Shown here one piece after another: positions 31,638 through 39,882 of a stretch of 64,000 bases of DNA; position 1 is the first letter of the stretch, and every line of letters starts with the position of its first letter. Location: NCBI RefSeq assembly GCF_002887735.1, contig NZ_PKQP01000008.1, positions 124,001 through 188,000 on the forward strand, written 5' to 3'. The position numbers and the translations under genes were made by a program. The notes beneath the pieces were generated by a model. That model saw only the letters and a list, made by a program, of their open reading frames with translations. It was not told where the DNA came from and searched no databases. The DNA comes from Stenotrophomonas bentonitica. GTDB lineage: Bacteria > Pseudomonadota > Gammaproteobacteria > Xanthomonadales > Xanthomonadaceae.

Positions 31638-31671
31638 CACCCCCCTGCATGACCGATATGCATGGGGGGTG
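31638..31671. promoter_or_regulatory. Long inverted repeat in the cyoA-mocR intergenic region
   Basis: CACCCCCC-TGCAT and ATGCA-T-GGGGGGTG form an 8+5 bp stem with one bulged base, about 62 bases upstream of cyoA. It may be an operator or, if transcribed, a 5' leader hairpin of the cyo mRNA. I see no standard Anr/Fnr box (TTGAT....ATCAA) in the gap. Confidence 0.6.
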
Positions 31672-31700
31672 CCCGCCGCAGCCGCGTACGTTAGGCAACG

Positions 31701-31734
31701 ACATGATCCATACATGATGCGACACACTGTCGCA
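31701..31734. promoter_or_regulatory. Putative MocR operator: direct repeat plus dyad
   Basis: ACATGAT is repeated at 31701-31707 and 31712-31718 (11 bp apart). A perfect dyad follows, TGCGACA-CAC-TGTCGCA (31718-31734), ending 32 bases before the MocR ATG. MocR/GabR/PdxR regulators bind direct repeats near their own promoters, so autoregulation is a reasonable inference. Confidence 0.55.
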
Positions 31735-31766
31735 GCCGCACTCCCGGCCGCGCGTACCATGCGCGC

Positions 31767-33134
31767 ATGGAATGGAGCCCCCTCATCGCCGATGGCCACG
31801 GGCCGGTGTACCTGCGCATCGTGCAGGCCCTGGAACGTGCGGTGTGGTCCGGTGCGTTACGTCCCGGCCAGCGCCTGCCCGCGCAGCGCGCGCTGGCCAC
31901 CGAGCTGAAGGTGGACCTCACCACCATCACCCGTGCCTTCACCGAGGCACGCAAGCGCGGGTTGATCGATGCCCGTGGCCCGCTGGGGTCGTTCGTCGCG
32001 CCGCCGCAGGTGGAACTCACCCAGCTGGTGGACCTGAGCATGAACCTGCCGCCCAGCCCCGGCGGCGGCCAGGTCGCCGACGTGTTGCGGCGTGGCCTGT
32101 CGTCCGTGCTCACCCGCAGTGATGCGGACAATCTGATGACGTATCACGTGGGCGGTGGCAGCCGCGCCGATCACCGGGCGGCCCAGCACTGGCTCAAACC
32201 GATCCTCGGCAAGGTCGATGCCGATACGCTGGTCGTCACGGAAGGCGCGCAGGCGGCGCTGTCTGCCCTGCTGCTGGCGTTGACCGACGCCGGCGACACG
32301 ATCCTGTGCGAGCCCCTGGTCTACCCGGGACTGCTGCACGCCGCGCGGGTGCTGGAGCGGCGGCTGCACGTGGTCGAGTGCGACGCGCACGGCATGCGTC
32401 CAGACGCGCTGGCCCGTATCGCGAAAGAACGCGACGCGCGCGTGGTCTATCTCAACCCGACCGCACAGAACCCCACCGCCCACACGATGCCGCAGGCACG
32501 CCGCGAGGCACTGGCCGAGGTGATCCGCGCCCAGCACCTGCTGCTGATCGAAGACGACCCCTACTGGCTGCTGCTGGAGGACGCCCCTGCCCCGCTCGCG
32601 CTGCTGGCACCGCAGCAGGCCTGCTACATCTCCACGCTCTCCAAGTGCCTCAGTCCGGGATTGCACACCGGTTTCGTGCGCCTGCCCGACGGCATGGACC
32701 GGCAACCGGTGCTCGACGCCCTGCGCGCGGTCAACCTGATGGCGCCACCGCTGATGAACGCCCTGGTGACGCAGCTGATCCTGGATGGCTCCGCGCAGGC
32801 CATGCTGAAACTGGTGCAGGACGAAGCGGCCGAACGACGCTATCTGGCGCGGTCGGCGTTGTCGCCGCGGTTCCTGCAGCATTGCGCGGGCGTGCACGCC
32901 TGGTGCCGTCTTCCCGCGCACTGGACCGATGCCAGCCTCACCCACGCCGCGCGCCTGCAGGGGCTGGGCATCGCACCGTCATCGGCGTTCACGCCCGACG
33001 GGGTGGCGATCAACGATGCGGTGCGGATTTCATTGGGCGCGGCCGCCAACCGGCAGGAACTGCACCGGGCGCTGCGCCAGCTGGATCAGCTGATGCATGT
33101 GGCGGCGGCGGAAAGCCCCGGCTGGACGGTGTGA
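31767..33134 (+). CDS. MocR-type GntR/aminotransferase regulator
   Basis: 455 residues in two parts: a GntR winged helix (about 5-75, GALRPGQRLPAQRALATELK) and a fold-type I aminotransferase domain (about 100-455). PLP would bind K293 in YISTLSKCLSPGLHTGF; the ring-facing Asp is in IEDDPYW, and NPTAQNPT precedes it. MocR proteins use PLP or a PLP adduct as effector and usually control an adjacent, often divergent gene. The divergent neighbour is the cyo operon, which is an unusual target; the MocR may only control itself. The start is the first ATG (MEWSPLIADGHG). Confidence 0.9.
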   Translation: MEWSPLIADGHGPVYLRIVQALERAVWSGALRPGQRLPAQRALATELKVDLTTITRAFTEARKRGLIDARGPLGSFVAPPQVELTQLVDLSMNLPPSPGGGQVADVLRRGLSSVLTRSDADNLMTYHVGGGSRADHRAAQHWLKPILGKVDADTLVVTEGAQAALSALLLALTDAGDTILCEPLVYPGLLHAARVLERRLHVVECDAHGMRPDALARIAKERDARVVYLNPTAQNPTAHTMPQARREALAEVIRAQHLLLIEDDPYWLLLEDAPAPLALLAPQQACYISTLSKCLSPGLHTGFVRLPDGMDRQPVLDALRAVNLMAPPLMNALVTQLILDGSAQAMLKLVQDEAAERRYLARSALSPRFLQHCAGVHAWCRLPAHWTDASLTHAARLQGLGIAPSSAFTPDGVAINDAVRISLGAAANRQELHRALRQLDQLMHVAAAESPGWTV

Positions 33135-33153
33135 CGCCCGCCTTTCGGCACGC

Positions 33154-33423
33154 TCAGCCGGAAACGGCTTTGGCCTGCTTCCAGACGGCTTCAAACTGAC
33201 TGGCGGTGATGGCGTCATCCGAATCCAGATCCAGCCAGGACAGCGGCTGATCGGACAGCGGGAAGCGCTCATCGGCCTGCCCGGATTTGTCCGCCCAGAC
33301 CAGCACGCTGCGGTAGCTTTCCACCTGCCGCACGATCACATCGCCCTGCGCCTCGAGGTAGATCGTGCCGTTGCCGATCTCGGATTCTGCGGGGTGTTTG
33401 TAGTGCTTGCGGGGCGTGCTCAT
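33154..33423 (-). CDS. Small acidic hypothetical protein
   Basis: 89 residues (MSTPRKHYKHPAESEIGNGT start). No signal or membrane segment. The N-terminus is basic and the rest acidic, with DQPLSWLDLDSDDAITASQF, which vaguely resembles a single EF-hand-like acidic loop but lacks the full pattern. The ATG at 33423 is the first that avoids proline/alanine-rich upstream sequence, and there is no clear ribosome site. It converges on mocR with a 19-base gap. I do not recognise the family. Confidence 0.65.
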   Translation of the reverse strand: MSTPRKHYKHPAESEIGNGTIYLEAQGDVIVRQVESYRSVLVWADKSGQADERFPLSDQPLSWLDLDSDDAITASQFEAVWKQAKAVSG

Positions 33424-33512
33424 GGCGGGGCGATATCTGGCAATGGAAATGGGGCCGGGGAATATACCTTGATCCGCCCCCTTCCCGTCGGCAAGCGCCG
33501 CCCGGGGACCGG

Positions 33513-33535
33513 GTAGTGCCGGCCGCTGACCGGCT
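33513..33535 (+). repeat. Single SMAG/REP palindrome
   Basis: GTAGTGCCGGCCGCTGACCG followed by GCT: a slightly imperfect copy of the GTAGTGCCGGCC...GGCCGGCA type seen at 58393. It lies between the hypothetical gene and nemR, just upstream of the NemR operator. Confidence 0.75.
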
Positions 33536-33560
33536 TCCCGCGGACCACGCAAGCAGGAAC

Positions 33561-33575
33561 TAGACGACCGGTCTA
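33561..33575. promoter_or_regulatory. NemR-type operator upstream of nemR
   Basis: TAGAC-GACCG-GTCTA, arms 5 bp, 21 bases before the nemR ATG, followed by ATC. The same site recurs at 34251 with one base changed. It resembles the TAGACC/GGTCTA operator of NemR in E. coli. It probably mediates autorepression. Confidence 0.78.
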
Positions 33576-33596
33576 ATCAGGCGTACAGTGGCGTCC

Positions 33597-34196
33597 ATGA
33601 ACTCGCCCACCACCCCCTCCACCGTCCGCGACACGATCCTTGCCAGCGGCCAGCGGATCATGGGCGCCAAGGGCTTCTCCGCCGTCGGCCTCAATGAAGT
33701 GCTCGCGGCGGCGGGAGTCCCCAAAGGCTCGTTCTACCACTACTTCGCCTCGAAGGAAGCCTTCGGCGAGGCATTGCTGGAGGACTACTTCAGCGCCTAT
33801 CTCGCCGATATGGACCGCATCTTCCGCCAGCCGGGCCAGACCAAGGCCGAGCAACTGGCCGCGTACTTCCGCGCCTGGCAGGACAGCCAGTCCTTCGAGG
33901 ACTGCCAGGGCAAGTGCCTGGCCGTAAAGCTTGGTGCCGAAGTGGCGGACCTTTCCGAACCCATGCGGGCCGCACTCCAGCGTGGCACCACGGGGATCAC
34001 CGATCGGCTGGCGCGTGCCATTGCGGCGGGCCTGGCCGACGGATCGGTGGCGACCCGGGAGCCACCCGAGGCGGTCGCCCGAAGCGTGTATCAGCTGTGG
34101 CTGGGGACCAGCATCATGGTCAAGATCGGCCGCACCACCGGGCCGTTCGACGACGCCGTGGCGTTGACCGCCCGCCTTCTGCATACCGCCCCCTGA
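33597..34196 (+). CDS. nemR: NemR-like TetR repressor of electrophile/methylglyoxal stress
   Basis: 199 residues. The TetR HTH is at about 10-55 (GFSAVGLNEVLAAAGVPKGS, then FYHYF). The ligand domain matches NemR closely: GKCLAVKLGAEVADLSEPMR and YQLWLGTSIMVKIGRT. C107 and K176 fall where E. coli NemR has its reactive Cys106 and Lys175, the pair that senses hypochlorite, quinones and methylglyoxal. Start ATG 33597; a GTG at 33588 is also open. The operator sits just upstream, and the DJ-1-type gene downstream has a second copy. Reversible oxidation of C107 should release DNA. Confidence 0.85.
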   Translation: MNSPTTPSTVRDTILASGQRIMGAKGFSAVGLNEVLAAAGVPKGSFYHYFASKEAFGEALLEDYFSAYLADMDRIFRQPGQTKAEQLAAYFRAWQDSQSFEDCQGKCLAVKLGAEVADLSEPMRAALQRGTTGITDRLARAIAAGLADGSVATREPPEAVARSVYQLWLGTSIMVKIGRTTGPFDDAVALTARLLHTAP

Positions 34197-34250
34197 CAAA
34201 AGCGTGTCTCACGCACGCCGGCATCGGCGTGTTTTTCTCGGCCCCATCAC

Positions 34251-34265
34251 TAGACGACCAGTCTA
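34251..34265. promoter_or_regulatory. Second NemR-type operator, upstream of the DJ-1 family gene
   Basis: TAGAC-GACCA-GTCTA, preceded by AC and followed by ATCA exactly as at 33561. It lies 26 bases before the ATG of the DJ-1 gene. Two matching operators in front of the regulator and its neighbour define a local regulon. Confidence 0.8.
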
Positions 34266-34291
34266 ATCAAGCACCCACAGGAGCATCATCC

Positions 34292-34984
34292 ATGAAAGTC
34301 CTCATCGTTCTGACCTCGCACGACGAACTCGGCACCACCGGCAAGAAGACCGGCTTCTGGCTGGAAGAGCTGGCTGCGCCCTACTACACCTTCAAGGATG
34401 CGGGCGCCGAGATCGTGCTGGCCTCGCCCAAAGGTGGGCGGCCGCCGCTGGATCCCAAAAGCAACGAGCCGGACTTCAAGACCGACGCCACCCGCCGCTT
34501 CGAGGCAGACGTGGATGCCAACGCGCAGCTGGCCAACACCGTGCGCCTGGACAGCATTTCGCAGGACGCGTTCGATACCGTGTTCTATCCCGGCGGCCAC
34601 GGCCCACTGTGGGACCTCGCCGAAGACACCCACTCCATCGCGCTGATCGAAGCCTTCATCGCCGCCGGCAAGCCGGTCGCGCTGGTCTGCCATGCGCCGG
34701 GCGTGCTGCGTCACGTCAAGACGGCCGAGGGCGCCCCACTGGTGCAGGGCAAGAAGGTCACAGGCTTCACCAACACCGAAGAAGAGGGCGTCGGCCTGAC
34801 CGAGGTGGTGCCCTTCCTGGTCGAGGACATGCTCAAGGCCGCGGGCGGTTCCTACTCCAAGGGGCCGGACTGGGGCTCGTATGTCGTCAGCGATGGCTTG
34901 CTGATCACCGGCCAGAATCCGGCCTCGTCGGCCGAAGCGGCTGAGGTGCTGGTGGAGCGACTCGCGTCCGCCACCAAGGCCTGA
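34292..34984 (+). CDS. DJ-1/PfpI family protein, probable glyoxalase III-type
   Basis: 230 residues. The nucleophile elbow is ALVCHAPG (C133 then His), and the partner glutamate is E25 in TGFWLEELAAPYYTF. The Hsp31-like layout with a cap region (PPLDPKSNEPDFKTDATRRF) fits chaperone/glyoxalase III members that convert methylglyoxal to lactate without glutathione. The ATG at 34292 has AGGAG upstream. Control by the NemR-like protein (own operator at 34251) supports a role against reactive aldehydes. It might alternatively act as a deglycase or stress chaperone. Confidence 0.87.
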   Translation: MKVLIVLTSHDELGTTGKKTGFWLEELAAPYYTFKDAGAEIVLASPKGGRPPLDPKSNEPDFKTDATRRFEADVDANAQLANTVRLDSISQDAFDTVFYPGGHGPLWDLAEDTHSIALIEAFIAAGKPVALVCHAPGVLRHVKTAEGAPLVQGKKVTGFTNTEEEGVGLTEVVPFLVEDMLKAAGGSYSKGPDWGSYVVSDGLLITGQNPASSAEAAEVLVERLASATKA

Positions 34985-35064
34985 GCCACCGCGACGGCAT
35001 CGGATGTCACGGTGCCCCACGCCGCCAGGGACGGCAGCAGCGGCAGAAGATGTTTCATGCACAT
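34852..35064 (-). CDS. Possible truncated exported ORF downstream of copZ
   Basis: A 70-codon frame beginning MCMKHLLPLLPSLAAWGTVT. The start has GGAGGA seven bases upstream and a signal-peptide-like first 25 residues, and follows copZ by 34 bases on the same strand. After about residue 27 it runs antisense through the 3' end of the DJ-1 gene, where the codons make no recognisable protein. I read it as the 5' stub of a lost exported gene of the copper operon, or as chance. Low confidence. Confidence 0.25.
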   Translation of the reverse strand: MCMKHLLPLLPSLAAWGTVTSDAVAVAQALVADASRSTSTSAASADEAGFWPVISKPSLTTYEPQSGPLE

Positions 35065-35098
35065 GCGTTGTCCTCCGGGATGGCGTGGGACCGCCCGC

Positions 35099-35293
35099 TC
35101 ATGGCGTGGCAGGGAATCCAGCATCGGCCAGCGCGGCCAGGAAGGCGGCCCGCTCGCGGTCGCTCTCCACACGTACTTCGCGCGCGGGCGGATCGGTCTC
35201 GATGCGTGCGTGCGGATCGATGCCCTGCAGTGCCTTGGTGACGGAGCGGGCGCAGCCGCCGCAGGTCATGGTGGGAAGGGTGAAACGATGCAT
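35099..35293 (-). CDS. copZ: Copper chaperone CopZ (HMA domain)
   Basis: 64 residues forming one heavy-metal-associated domain. MTCGGCARSVTKAL gives the C-x-x-C copper site near residues 11-14. It buffers Cu(I) and hands it to CopA and CueR. The start at 35293 (MHRFTLPTMTCGGC) follows the CueR-type promoter at 35325-35355. It lies downstream of cueR in the same direction but with its own promoter, 114 bases after the cueR stop. Confidence 0.9.
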   Translation of the reverse strand: MHRFTLPTMTCGGCARSVTKALQGIDPHARIETDPPAREVRVESDRERAAFLAALADAGFPATP

Positions 35294-35324
35294 CGGGCGA
35301 CCTCGCCGTGGTGGGTATGAGCCC

Positions 35325-35355
35325 ACTGTCGGGGCTGACAACGTGGCAAGGTCAA
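35325..35355 (-). promoter_or_regulatory. CueR-type promoter of copZ
   Basis: Read on the minus strand: -35 TTGACC (35355-35350), a 19-base spacer, and a -10-like GACAGT (35330-35325). The spacer begins TTGCCACGTTG; the left CueR half-site CCTTGCC is good and the right half is degenerate. The 19-bp spacing is typical of MerR-family activation, so copper-induced expression by CueR is likely. Confidence 0.62.
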
Positions 35356-35407
35356 GGCCTTAGCGCGTCCGTGTCCTTTTTGCAGGGCATGGACGCGGCC
35401 GGGTCGA

Positions 35408-35908
35408 TCAGGAACGTGGCTTGCGGGCCGCGCGCCCGCGCGAGGACACCGGCGTATCCGCACCGAACAGCGGCGTTTTGCGGGACTTCCCGGCGGATGC
35501 AGTCTCCGCCGGCGCGGAAACGGGCTGGGCCAGGTCGGCGATGATCGGGCAATCCGGGCGGTCATTGCCGTGGCAGTGTTCGGCCAGATGCTCCAATGTC
35601 TGCACCATCGCCTGCAGCTCGGCAATCTTCGCCTTCAACCCGGCCACATGGGACAGCGCCACCGCCTTGACGTCGGCGCTGGCGCGTTCGCGATCGCGCC
35701 ACAGCACCAGCAGCTCGCCGATCTGCTCGACCGAAAACCCCAGGTCACGCGCACGGCGGATGAAGCGCAGGCTGTGCGCGTCCTGCGGGCTGTAATGCCG
35801 GTAGCCCGCCTCCGAGCGCGCCGCCGGCGGGATCAGGCCGATCTGCTCGTAATAGCGGATCATCTTTGCCGACACGCCCGAAAACGTCGCGGCTTCCCCG
35901 ATATTCAT
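35408..35908 (-). CDS. cueR: Copper-responsive MerR regulator CueR
   Basis: 166 residues. The winged HTH ([20 protein letters not shown] start) and coiled-coil dimer helix are followed by the metal loop [14 protein letters not shown]112 and C120 lie at exactly the E. coli CueR positions, and S77 (RASADV) is the residue typical of Cu(I)/Ag(I)/Au(I) sensors. It activates copA and probably copZ. The tail beyond about residue 130 is about 35 residues longer than E. coli CueR and basic ([22 protein letters not shown]). The ATG overlaps the copA TGA (ATGA), so it is made from the copA promoter as well. Confidence 0.92.
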   Translation of the reverse strand: MNIGEAATFSGVSAKMIRYYEQIGLIPPAARSEAGYRHYSPQDAHSLRFIRRARDLGFSVEQIGELLVLWRDRERASADVKAVALSHVAGLKAKIAELQAMVQTLEHLAEHCHGNDRPDCPIIADLAQPVSAPAETASAGKSRKTPLFGADTPVSSRGRAARKPRS

Positions 35909-38445
35909 CGTCCGGTCTCCCTCTCACTTTCCGCCATGCCGGTGCCCAGCGTATCGGCCTGCATCGGTGCATGGAAGCGCTTGAGCCGCAGCGCATTGCC
36001 GAGCACGAACACACTGGACAATGCCATCGCCGCCGCGGCGAAGATCGGCGAGAGCAGCGTGCCGTTGAACGGGTACAGCAGGCCAGCGGCCACCGGGATC
36101 AGCACCGCGTTGTAGGCGAACGCCCAGAACAGGTTCTGCTTGATGTTGCGGATCGTTGCCTGGCTCAGGGCGATCGCGTTGGGCACGCCGCGCAGGTCGC
36201 CGGACATCAGCACCACGTCGGCCGCCTCGATCGCCACATCGGTGCCGGTGCCGATCGCCAAGCCGACATCGGCCTCGGCAAGCGCCGGTGCGTCATTGAT
36301 CCCGTCCCCGACGAAGGCCACCTTGGCGCCACCAGCACGGAAACGCTTGAGCGCGGCGACCTTGCCATCGGGCAGCACTTCGGCCGCCACCTCATCGATG
36401 CCAAGCTGGCGTGCGATCGCCGCGGCGGTGGCCGCGTTGTCGCCGGTGATCATCGCGACCTTCAGGCCCAGGGCGTGCAGCGCCTGGATCGCCGCCGGCG
36501 TGCTTTCCTTGATCGGATCGGCCACCGCGATCACGGCCGCCAGGCGGCCATCGATTGCGGCGTACAGCGGGCTCCTGCCCTGCTCACCCAACCGCTGGGC
36601 GGTGGGCCGGAACGCCGCCACCTCCAGGCCGAGCCGGGTCATGTAGCGGTCCGCGCCGACGGCCACGGTGCGGCCGGCGACACGCGCGGAAACGCCGAAG
36701 CCCGGCACCGCCTCGAAGCGTTCGATGGTGGCCAGTGCGAGACCGCGCGCTCTGGCGGCCGCAACGATCGCCTCGGCGATGGGATGCTCGGAGCGGGTTT
36801 CCACCGCGGCAACCAGGGCCAGCACCTCATCCGCCTGGAAACCATCGGCCGGCTCCAGGTCGGTCAGTTCGGGGCGGCCCTTGGTCAACGTACCGGTCTT
36901 GTCCAGCGCGATCACACTCACATCGCGCAGTGCCTGCAGCGCCTCGCCCTTGCGGAACAGCACGCCCAGCTCCGCCGCGCGGCCGGTCCCGACCATGATC
37001 GAGGTCGGCGTGGCCAGGCCCATCGCGCAGGGACAGGCAATGATCAGCACCGCCACCGCATTGACCAGCGCAAAGGTCAGCGCCGGTGCCGGGCCGAGCA
37101 CCAGCCACACCAGGAAGGTCAGCGCGGCAGCAGCCATCACCGCCGGCACGAACCACATGGTGACCCTGTCGACCAGCGCCTGGATCGGCAGCTTGGAGCC
37201 CTGTGCCTGCTCGACCAGACGGATGATCTGGGCCAGCACGGTGTCCCCGCCCACCTTGGTGACACGGAAACTGAAGGCACCGGTGGTGTTGAGGGTGCCG
37301 CCGACCACCTCGGCGCCCACGGCTTTGGCCACCGGTACCGGCTCGCCGGTGATCATGCTCTCATCCACATAGGACGCCCCCTCCACCACCGCGCCGTCCA
37401 CGGGCACTTTCTCGCCCGGGCGGACCAGCACGACATCGCCGAGCGTGACCTCGTCGAGCGGCACCTCGACCGTCTCATCGCCACGCTGCACGCGTGCAGT
37501 CCGCGCCTGCAGCCCGACCAGGCGCTTGATCGCCTGCGACGTGCGGCCCTTGGCCCGCGCCTCCAGCGTGCGCCCCAGCAGGATCAGGGTGACGATCACC
37601 ACGGCCGCTTCGAAGTAGACGTTGGCGGTGCCCGGCGGCAGCACGCCCGGGGCGAAGGTGGCGACCACCGAGTAGCCATAGGCCGCCGCGGTGCCGAGCG
37701 AAACCAGCGAGTTCATGTCCGGGGCGCCGCGCAGCAGTCCCGGCACGCCTTTGCGGAAGAAGCGCAGGCCCGGCCCGAACAGCACCAGCGTGGCCAGCGC
37801 GAACTGCAGGTACCAGCTGGTCTGCAGGCCGACGGCATGCATCACCCAGTGGTGCATGGCTGGGACAAGGTGCGAGCCCATTTCCAGAATGAAGACCGGC
37901 AGCGTCAGCACCACCGCCAGCAACAGGGAGCGGCGCAGCGCACGGGCTTCAGCCTCGCGGCGTTCCTCCTCCTGGTCACCGGCCGCAGCCGTGCTCACGC
38001 CTGCAGCGCGCGCGGTGTAGCCGGCGTTTTCCACGGCAGCGACCAGATCAGCGACGGAGACCGTACCGGCCAGATGGCGCACCTGCGCCCGTTCCGTCGC
38101 CAGGTTGACGCTGGCCGCGATCACGCCCGGCAGCTGCGCAAGGCCGCGCTCCACGCGACCAACGCAGGACGCGCAGGTCATTCCCTCGATGCTCAGCTCG
38201 GTGGTGGCTTCGTGCACGGTGTAGCCCGCGCGTTCGATGGCACGCACCGCCGCCTGGGGATCGGGCGCCCCGATGAAGCTGAGATCGGCCCGCTCCGTGG
38301 CCAGGTTGACCGACGCCGTCTGCACGCCGGGGACGGCCGTCAGCGCGCGCTCCACCCGGCCCACACAGGAGGCGCAGGTCATGCCCTCGATGGGCAGGCT
38401 CAGGCGGCTGAGCGGCGCGCCGGACCGGGAAGCAACAGAAGACAT
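35905..38445 (-). CDS. copA: Cu(I)-exporting P1B-type ATPase CopA
   Basis: 846 residues. Two N-terminal HMA domains have GMTCASC at C24/C27 and C91/C94. Membrane helices follow, then the actuator MITGEP, the ion-binding ACPCAMGL (C471-P-C473), the phosphorylation site [11 protein letters not shown] (D515), the SEHPIAEAI nucleotide-binding His-Pro, and [10 protein letters not shown] in the hinge. The YN and MxSS copper signatures appear in the last helices ([25 protein letters not shown]). It pumps Cu(I) from the cytoplasm. Its promoter, 31-61 bases upstream, is a textbook CueR site. First gene of copA-cueR. Confidence 0.96.
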   Translation of the reverse strand: MSSVASRSGAPLSRLSLPIEGMTCASCVGRVERALTAVPGVQTASVNLATERADLSFIGAPDPQAAVRAIERAGYTVHEATTELSIEGMTCASCVGRVERGLAQLPGVIAASVNLATERAQVRHLAGTVSVADLVAAVENAGYTARAAGVSTAAAGDQEEERREAEARALRRSLLLAVVLTLPVFILEMGSHLVPAMHHWVMHAVGLQTSWYLQFALATLVLFGPGLRFFRKGVPGLLRGAPDMNSLVSLGTAAAYGYSVVATFAPGVLPPGTANVYFEAAVVIVTLILLGRTLEARAKGRTSQAIKRLVGLQARTARVQRGDETVEVPLDEVTLGDVVLVRPGEKVPVDGAVVEGASYVDESMITGEPVPVAKAVGAEVVGGTLNTTGAFSFRVTKVGGDTVLAQIIRLVEQAQGSKLPIQALVDRVTMWFVPAVMAAAALTFLVWLVLGPAPALTFALVNAVAVLIIACPCAMGLATPTSIMVGTGRAAELGVLFRKGEALQALRDVSVIALDKTGTLTKGRPELTDLEPADGFQADEVLALVAAVETRSEHPIAEAIVAAARARGLALATIERFEAVPGFGVSARVAGRTVAVGADRYMTRLGLEVAAFRPTAQRLGEQGRSPLYAAIDGRLAAVIAVADPIKESTPAAIQALHALGLKVAMITGDNAATAAAIARQLGIDEVAAEVLPDGKVAALKRFRAGGAKVAFVGDGINDAPALAEADVGLAIGTGTDVAIEAADVVLMSGDLRGVPNAIALSQATIRNIKQNLFWAFAYNAVLIPVAAGLLYPFNGTLLSPIFAAAAMALSSVFVLGNALRLKRFHAPMQADTLGTGMAESERETGR

Positions 38446-38475
38446 GGGGCAGTCCTTGGGGTGAGGTTACCCGCC

Positions 38476-38506
38476 ACCCTAAAGATTCCCATCGTGGGAA
38501 GGTCAA
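38476..38506 (-). promoter_or_regulatory. CueR-activated promoter of copA
   Basis: On the minus strand: -35 TTGACC (38506-38501), a 19-bp spacer with the dyad TTCCC-ACGAT-GGGAA, and -10 TAGGGT (38481-38476). The TTGACCTTCCC...GGGAA pattern is the classic proteobacterial copper promoter, underwound by CueR when Cu(I) is bound. Confidence 0.9.
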
Positions 38507-38513
38507 GCCCCCG

Positions 38514-38560
38514 CTTGATGGGGACGGAGGTAATTATTCATCCCCTCCATCCCCGTCAAG
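38514..38560 (-). terminator. 17-bp stem-loop after the sugar dehydrogenase gene
   Basis: Arms CTTGATGGGGACGGAGG and CCTCCATCCCCGTCAAG pair with two G-T-type mismatches around a 13-base A/T-rich loop. It lies five bases beyond the sugar dehydrogenase stop and seven bases before the copA -35 box. It probably terminates the upstream operon and insulates the copper promoter. Confidence 0.75.
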
Positions 38561-38565
38561 GCGCT

Positions 38566-39882
38566 TTACGGCTGGGCGGGCGTGCCGTCGTGGGTGACCC
38601 GCCAGATCGTGTTGGAGAGGTCATCGGCAACGATCAGTGCCCCACGCGGGTCGACCGTGACACCCACCGGGCGGCCGCGGGTCTTGCCGTCTTCGCCGAA
38701 GAAGCCGCTCACGAAATCGATCGGCTCGCCGGCCGGACGGCCATTGCTGAAGGGCACGAACACCACCTTGTAACCGACCGGTGGATTGCGGTTCCAGCTG
38801 CCGTGCTCGCCCACGAAGACGCCATCGGCAAACTGGGTGCCCATCACCGGCGACGAGAAGGCCACGCCGAGTGCGGCCACATGCGAGCCCAGCGCGTAAT
38901 CCGGCGCGATGGCCGAGGCGACCTTCTCCGGATTCTGCGGCATCACCCGGCGATCCACATTCTTGCCCCAGTAGCTGTACGGCCAGCCATAGAAGCCGCC
39001 CTCCTTCACCGAGGTGAGGTAATCGGGCACGAGGTTCGGGCCGATCTCATCGCGTTCATTCACCACGGCCCACAGCGTGCCGGTGCCCGGCTGGATCGCC
39101 AGCGCGGTGGGATTGCGGATACCGGTGGCGTAATCCTTGTGTGCGCCGGTGGCCACATCGATCTGCCAGATCCGCGCACGATCGATCTCCACCGCCATGC
39201 CGCGCTCGGTGATGTTGCTGTTGGAGCCGATGCCTACATAGAGATAGCGGCCATCGGCACTGGCGGTCATCGCCTTGGTCCAGTGATGGTTGATCGCCGC
39301 GGGCAGATCGGTCAGTTTCGCCGGTGCGCCGCTCGCCTTGGTCTGGCCTTCCTGGTAGTCAAAGCGCACCACCGCATCCTGGTTGGCCACGTAGATCGCG
39401 TTGCCGATCATCGCCAGGCCGTACGGCGCATTGAGCTTGTCGGCGAAGACCGTCTTCAGTTCGTAGGTGCCGTCGCCATCGGCGTCGCGCAGCAGGGTCA
39501 GGCGGTTGCCGCTCTTGACCGCCGTGTTGCCCTTGGCCTTGATCTTGCCGGCGATCACATCCTTCGGCTTGAGGGCAGGCGCACTGCCGCCGCGACCTTC
39601 CGCGACCAGAATGTCACCGTTGGGCAGCACCAGGGTCTGCCGCGGAATGTTCAGATCGGTGGCGATCGCCGAGATGCGGTAGCCCTTGGGCACCGTCGGC
39701 AGGGTGTCGCCCCACTGCGCCGGCTTGGCGATGGTCATGTCCGGCATCAGCCCGCGATGCGGCTTGGGCATCTCCGGGTTGCCGCCGTACTGTTCCAGCT
39801 CGGGGGCCTTGCCGCTGCAGGCCGCCAGCGCGACCGCAAGCGCGGAAACCGAGAGCATCCGGATCGTCATCTGGCGGCTCAT
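38566..39882 (-). CDS. PQQ-dependent sorbosone/sugar dehydrogenase-type lipoprotein
   Basis: 438 residues. A lipoprotein signal ends in VALAAC (Cys about residue 22). A six-bladed beta-propeller follows (VLPNGDILVAEGRGG; YGLAMIGNAIYVANQDAVVR; VFVGEHGSWNRNPPVGYKVV). It is of the soluble glucose/sorbosone dehydrogenase type that binds PQQ and oxidises aldoses in the periplasm. Substrate and need for PQQ are family inference. The ATG at 39882 overlaps the TGA of the DUF2231 gene (ATGA). Confidence 0.87.
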   Translation of the reverse strand: MSRQMTIRMLSVSALAVALAACSGKAPELEQYGGNPEMPKPHRGLMPDMTIAKPAQWGDTLPTVPKGYRISAIATDLNIPRQTLVLPNGDILVAEGRGGSAPALKPKDVIAGKIKAKGNTAVKSGNRLTLLRDADGDGTYELKTVFADKLNAPYGLAMIGNAIYVANQDAVVRFDYQEGQTKASGAPAKLTDLPAAINHHWTKAMTASADGRYLYVGIGSNSNITERGMAVEIDRARIWQIDVATGAHKDYATGIRNPTALAIQPGTGTLWAVVNERDEIGPNLVPDYLTSVKEGGFYGWPYSYWGKNVDRRVMPQNPEKVASAIAPDYALGSHVAALGVAFSSPVMGTQFADGVFVGEHGSWNRNPPVGYKVVFVPFSNGRPAGEPIDFVSGFFGEDGKTRGRPVGVTVDPRGALIVADDLSNTIWRVTHDGTPAQP

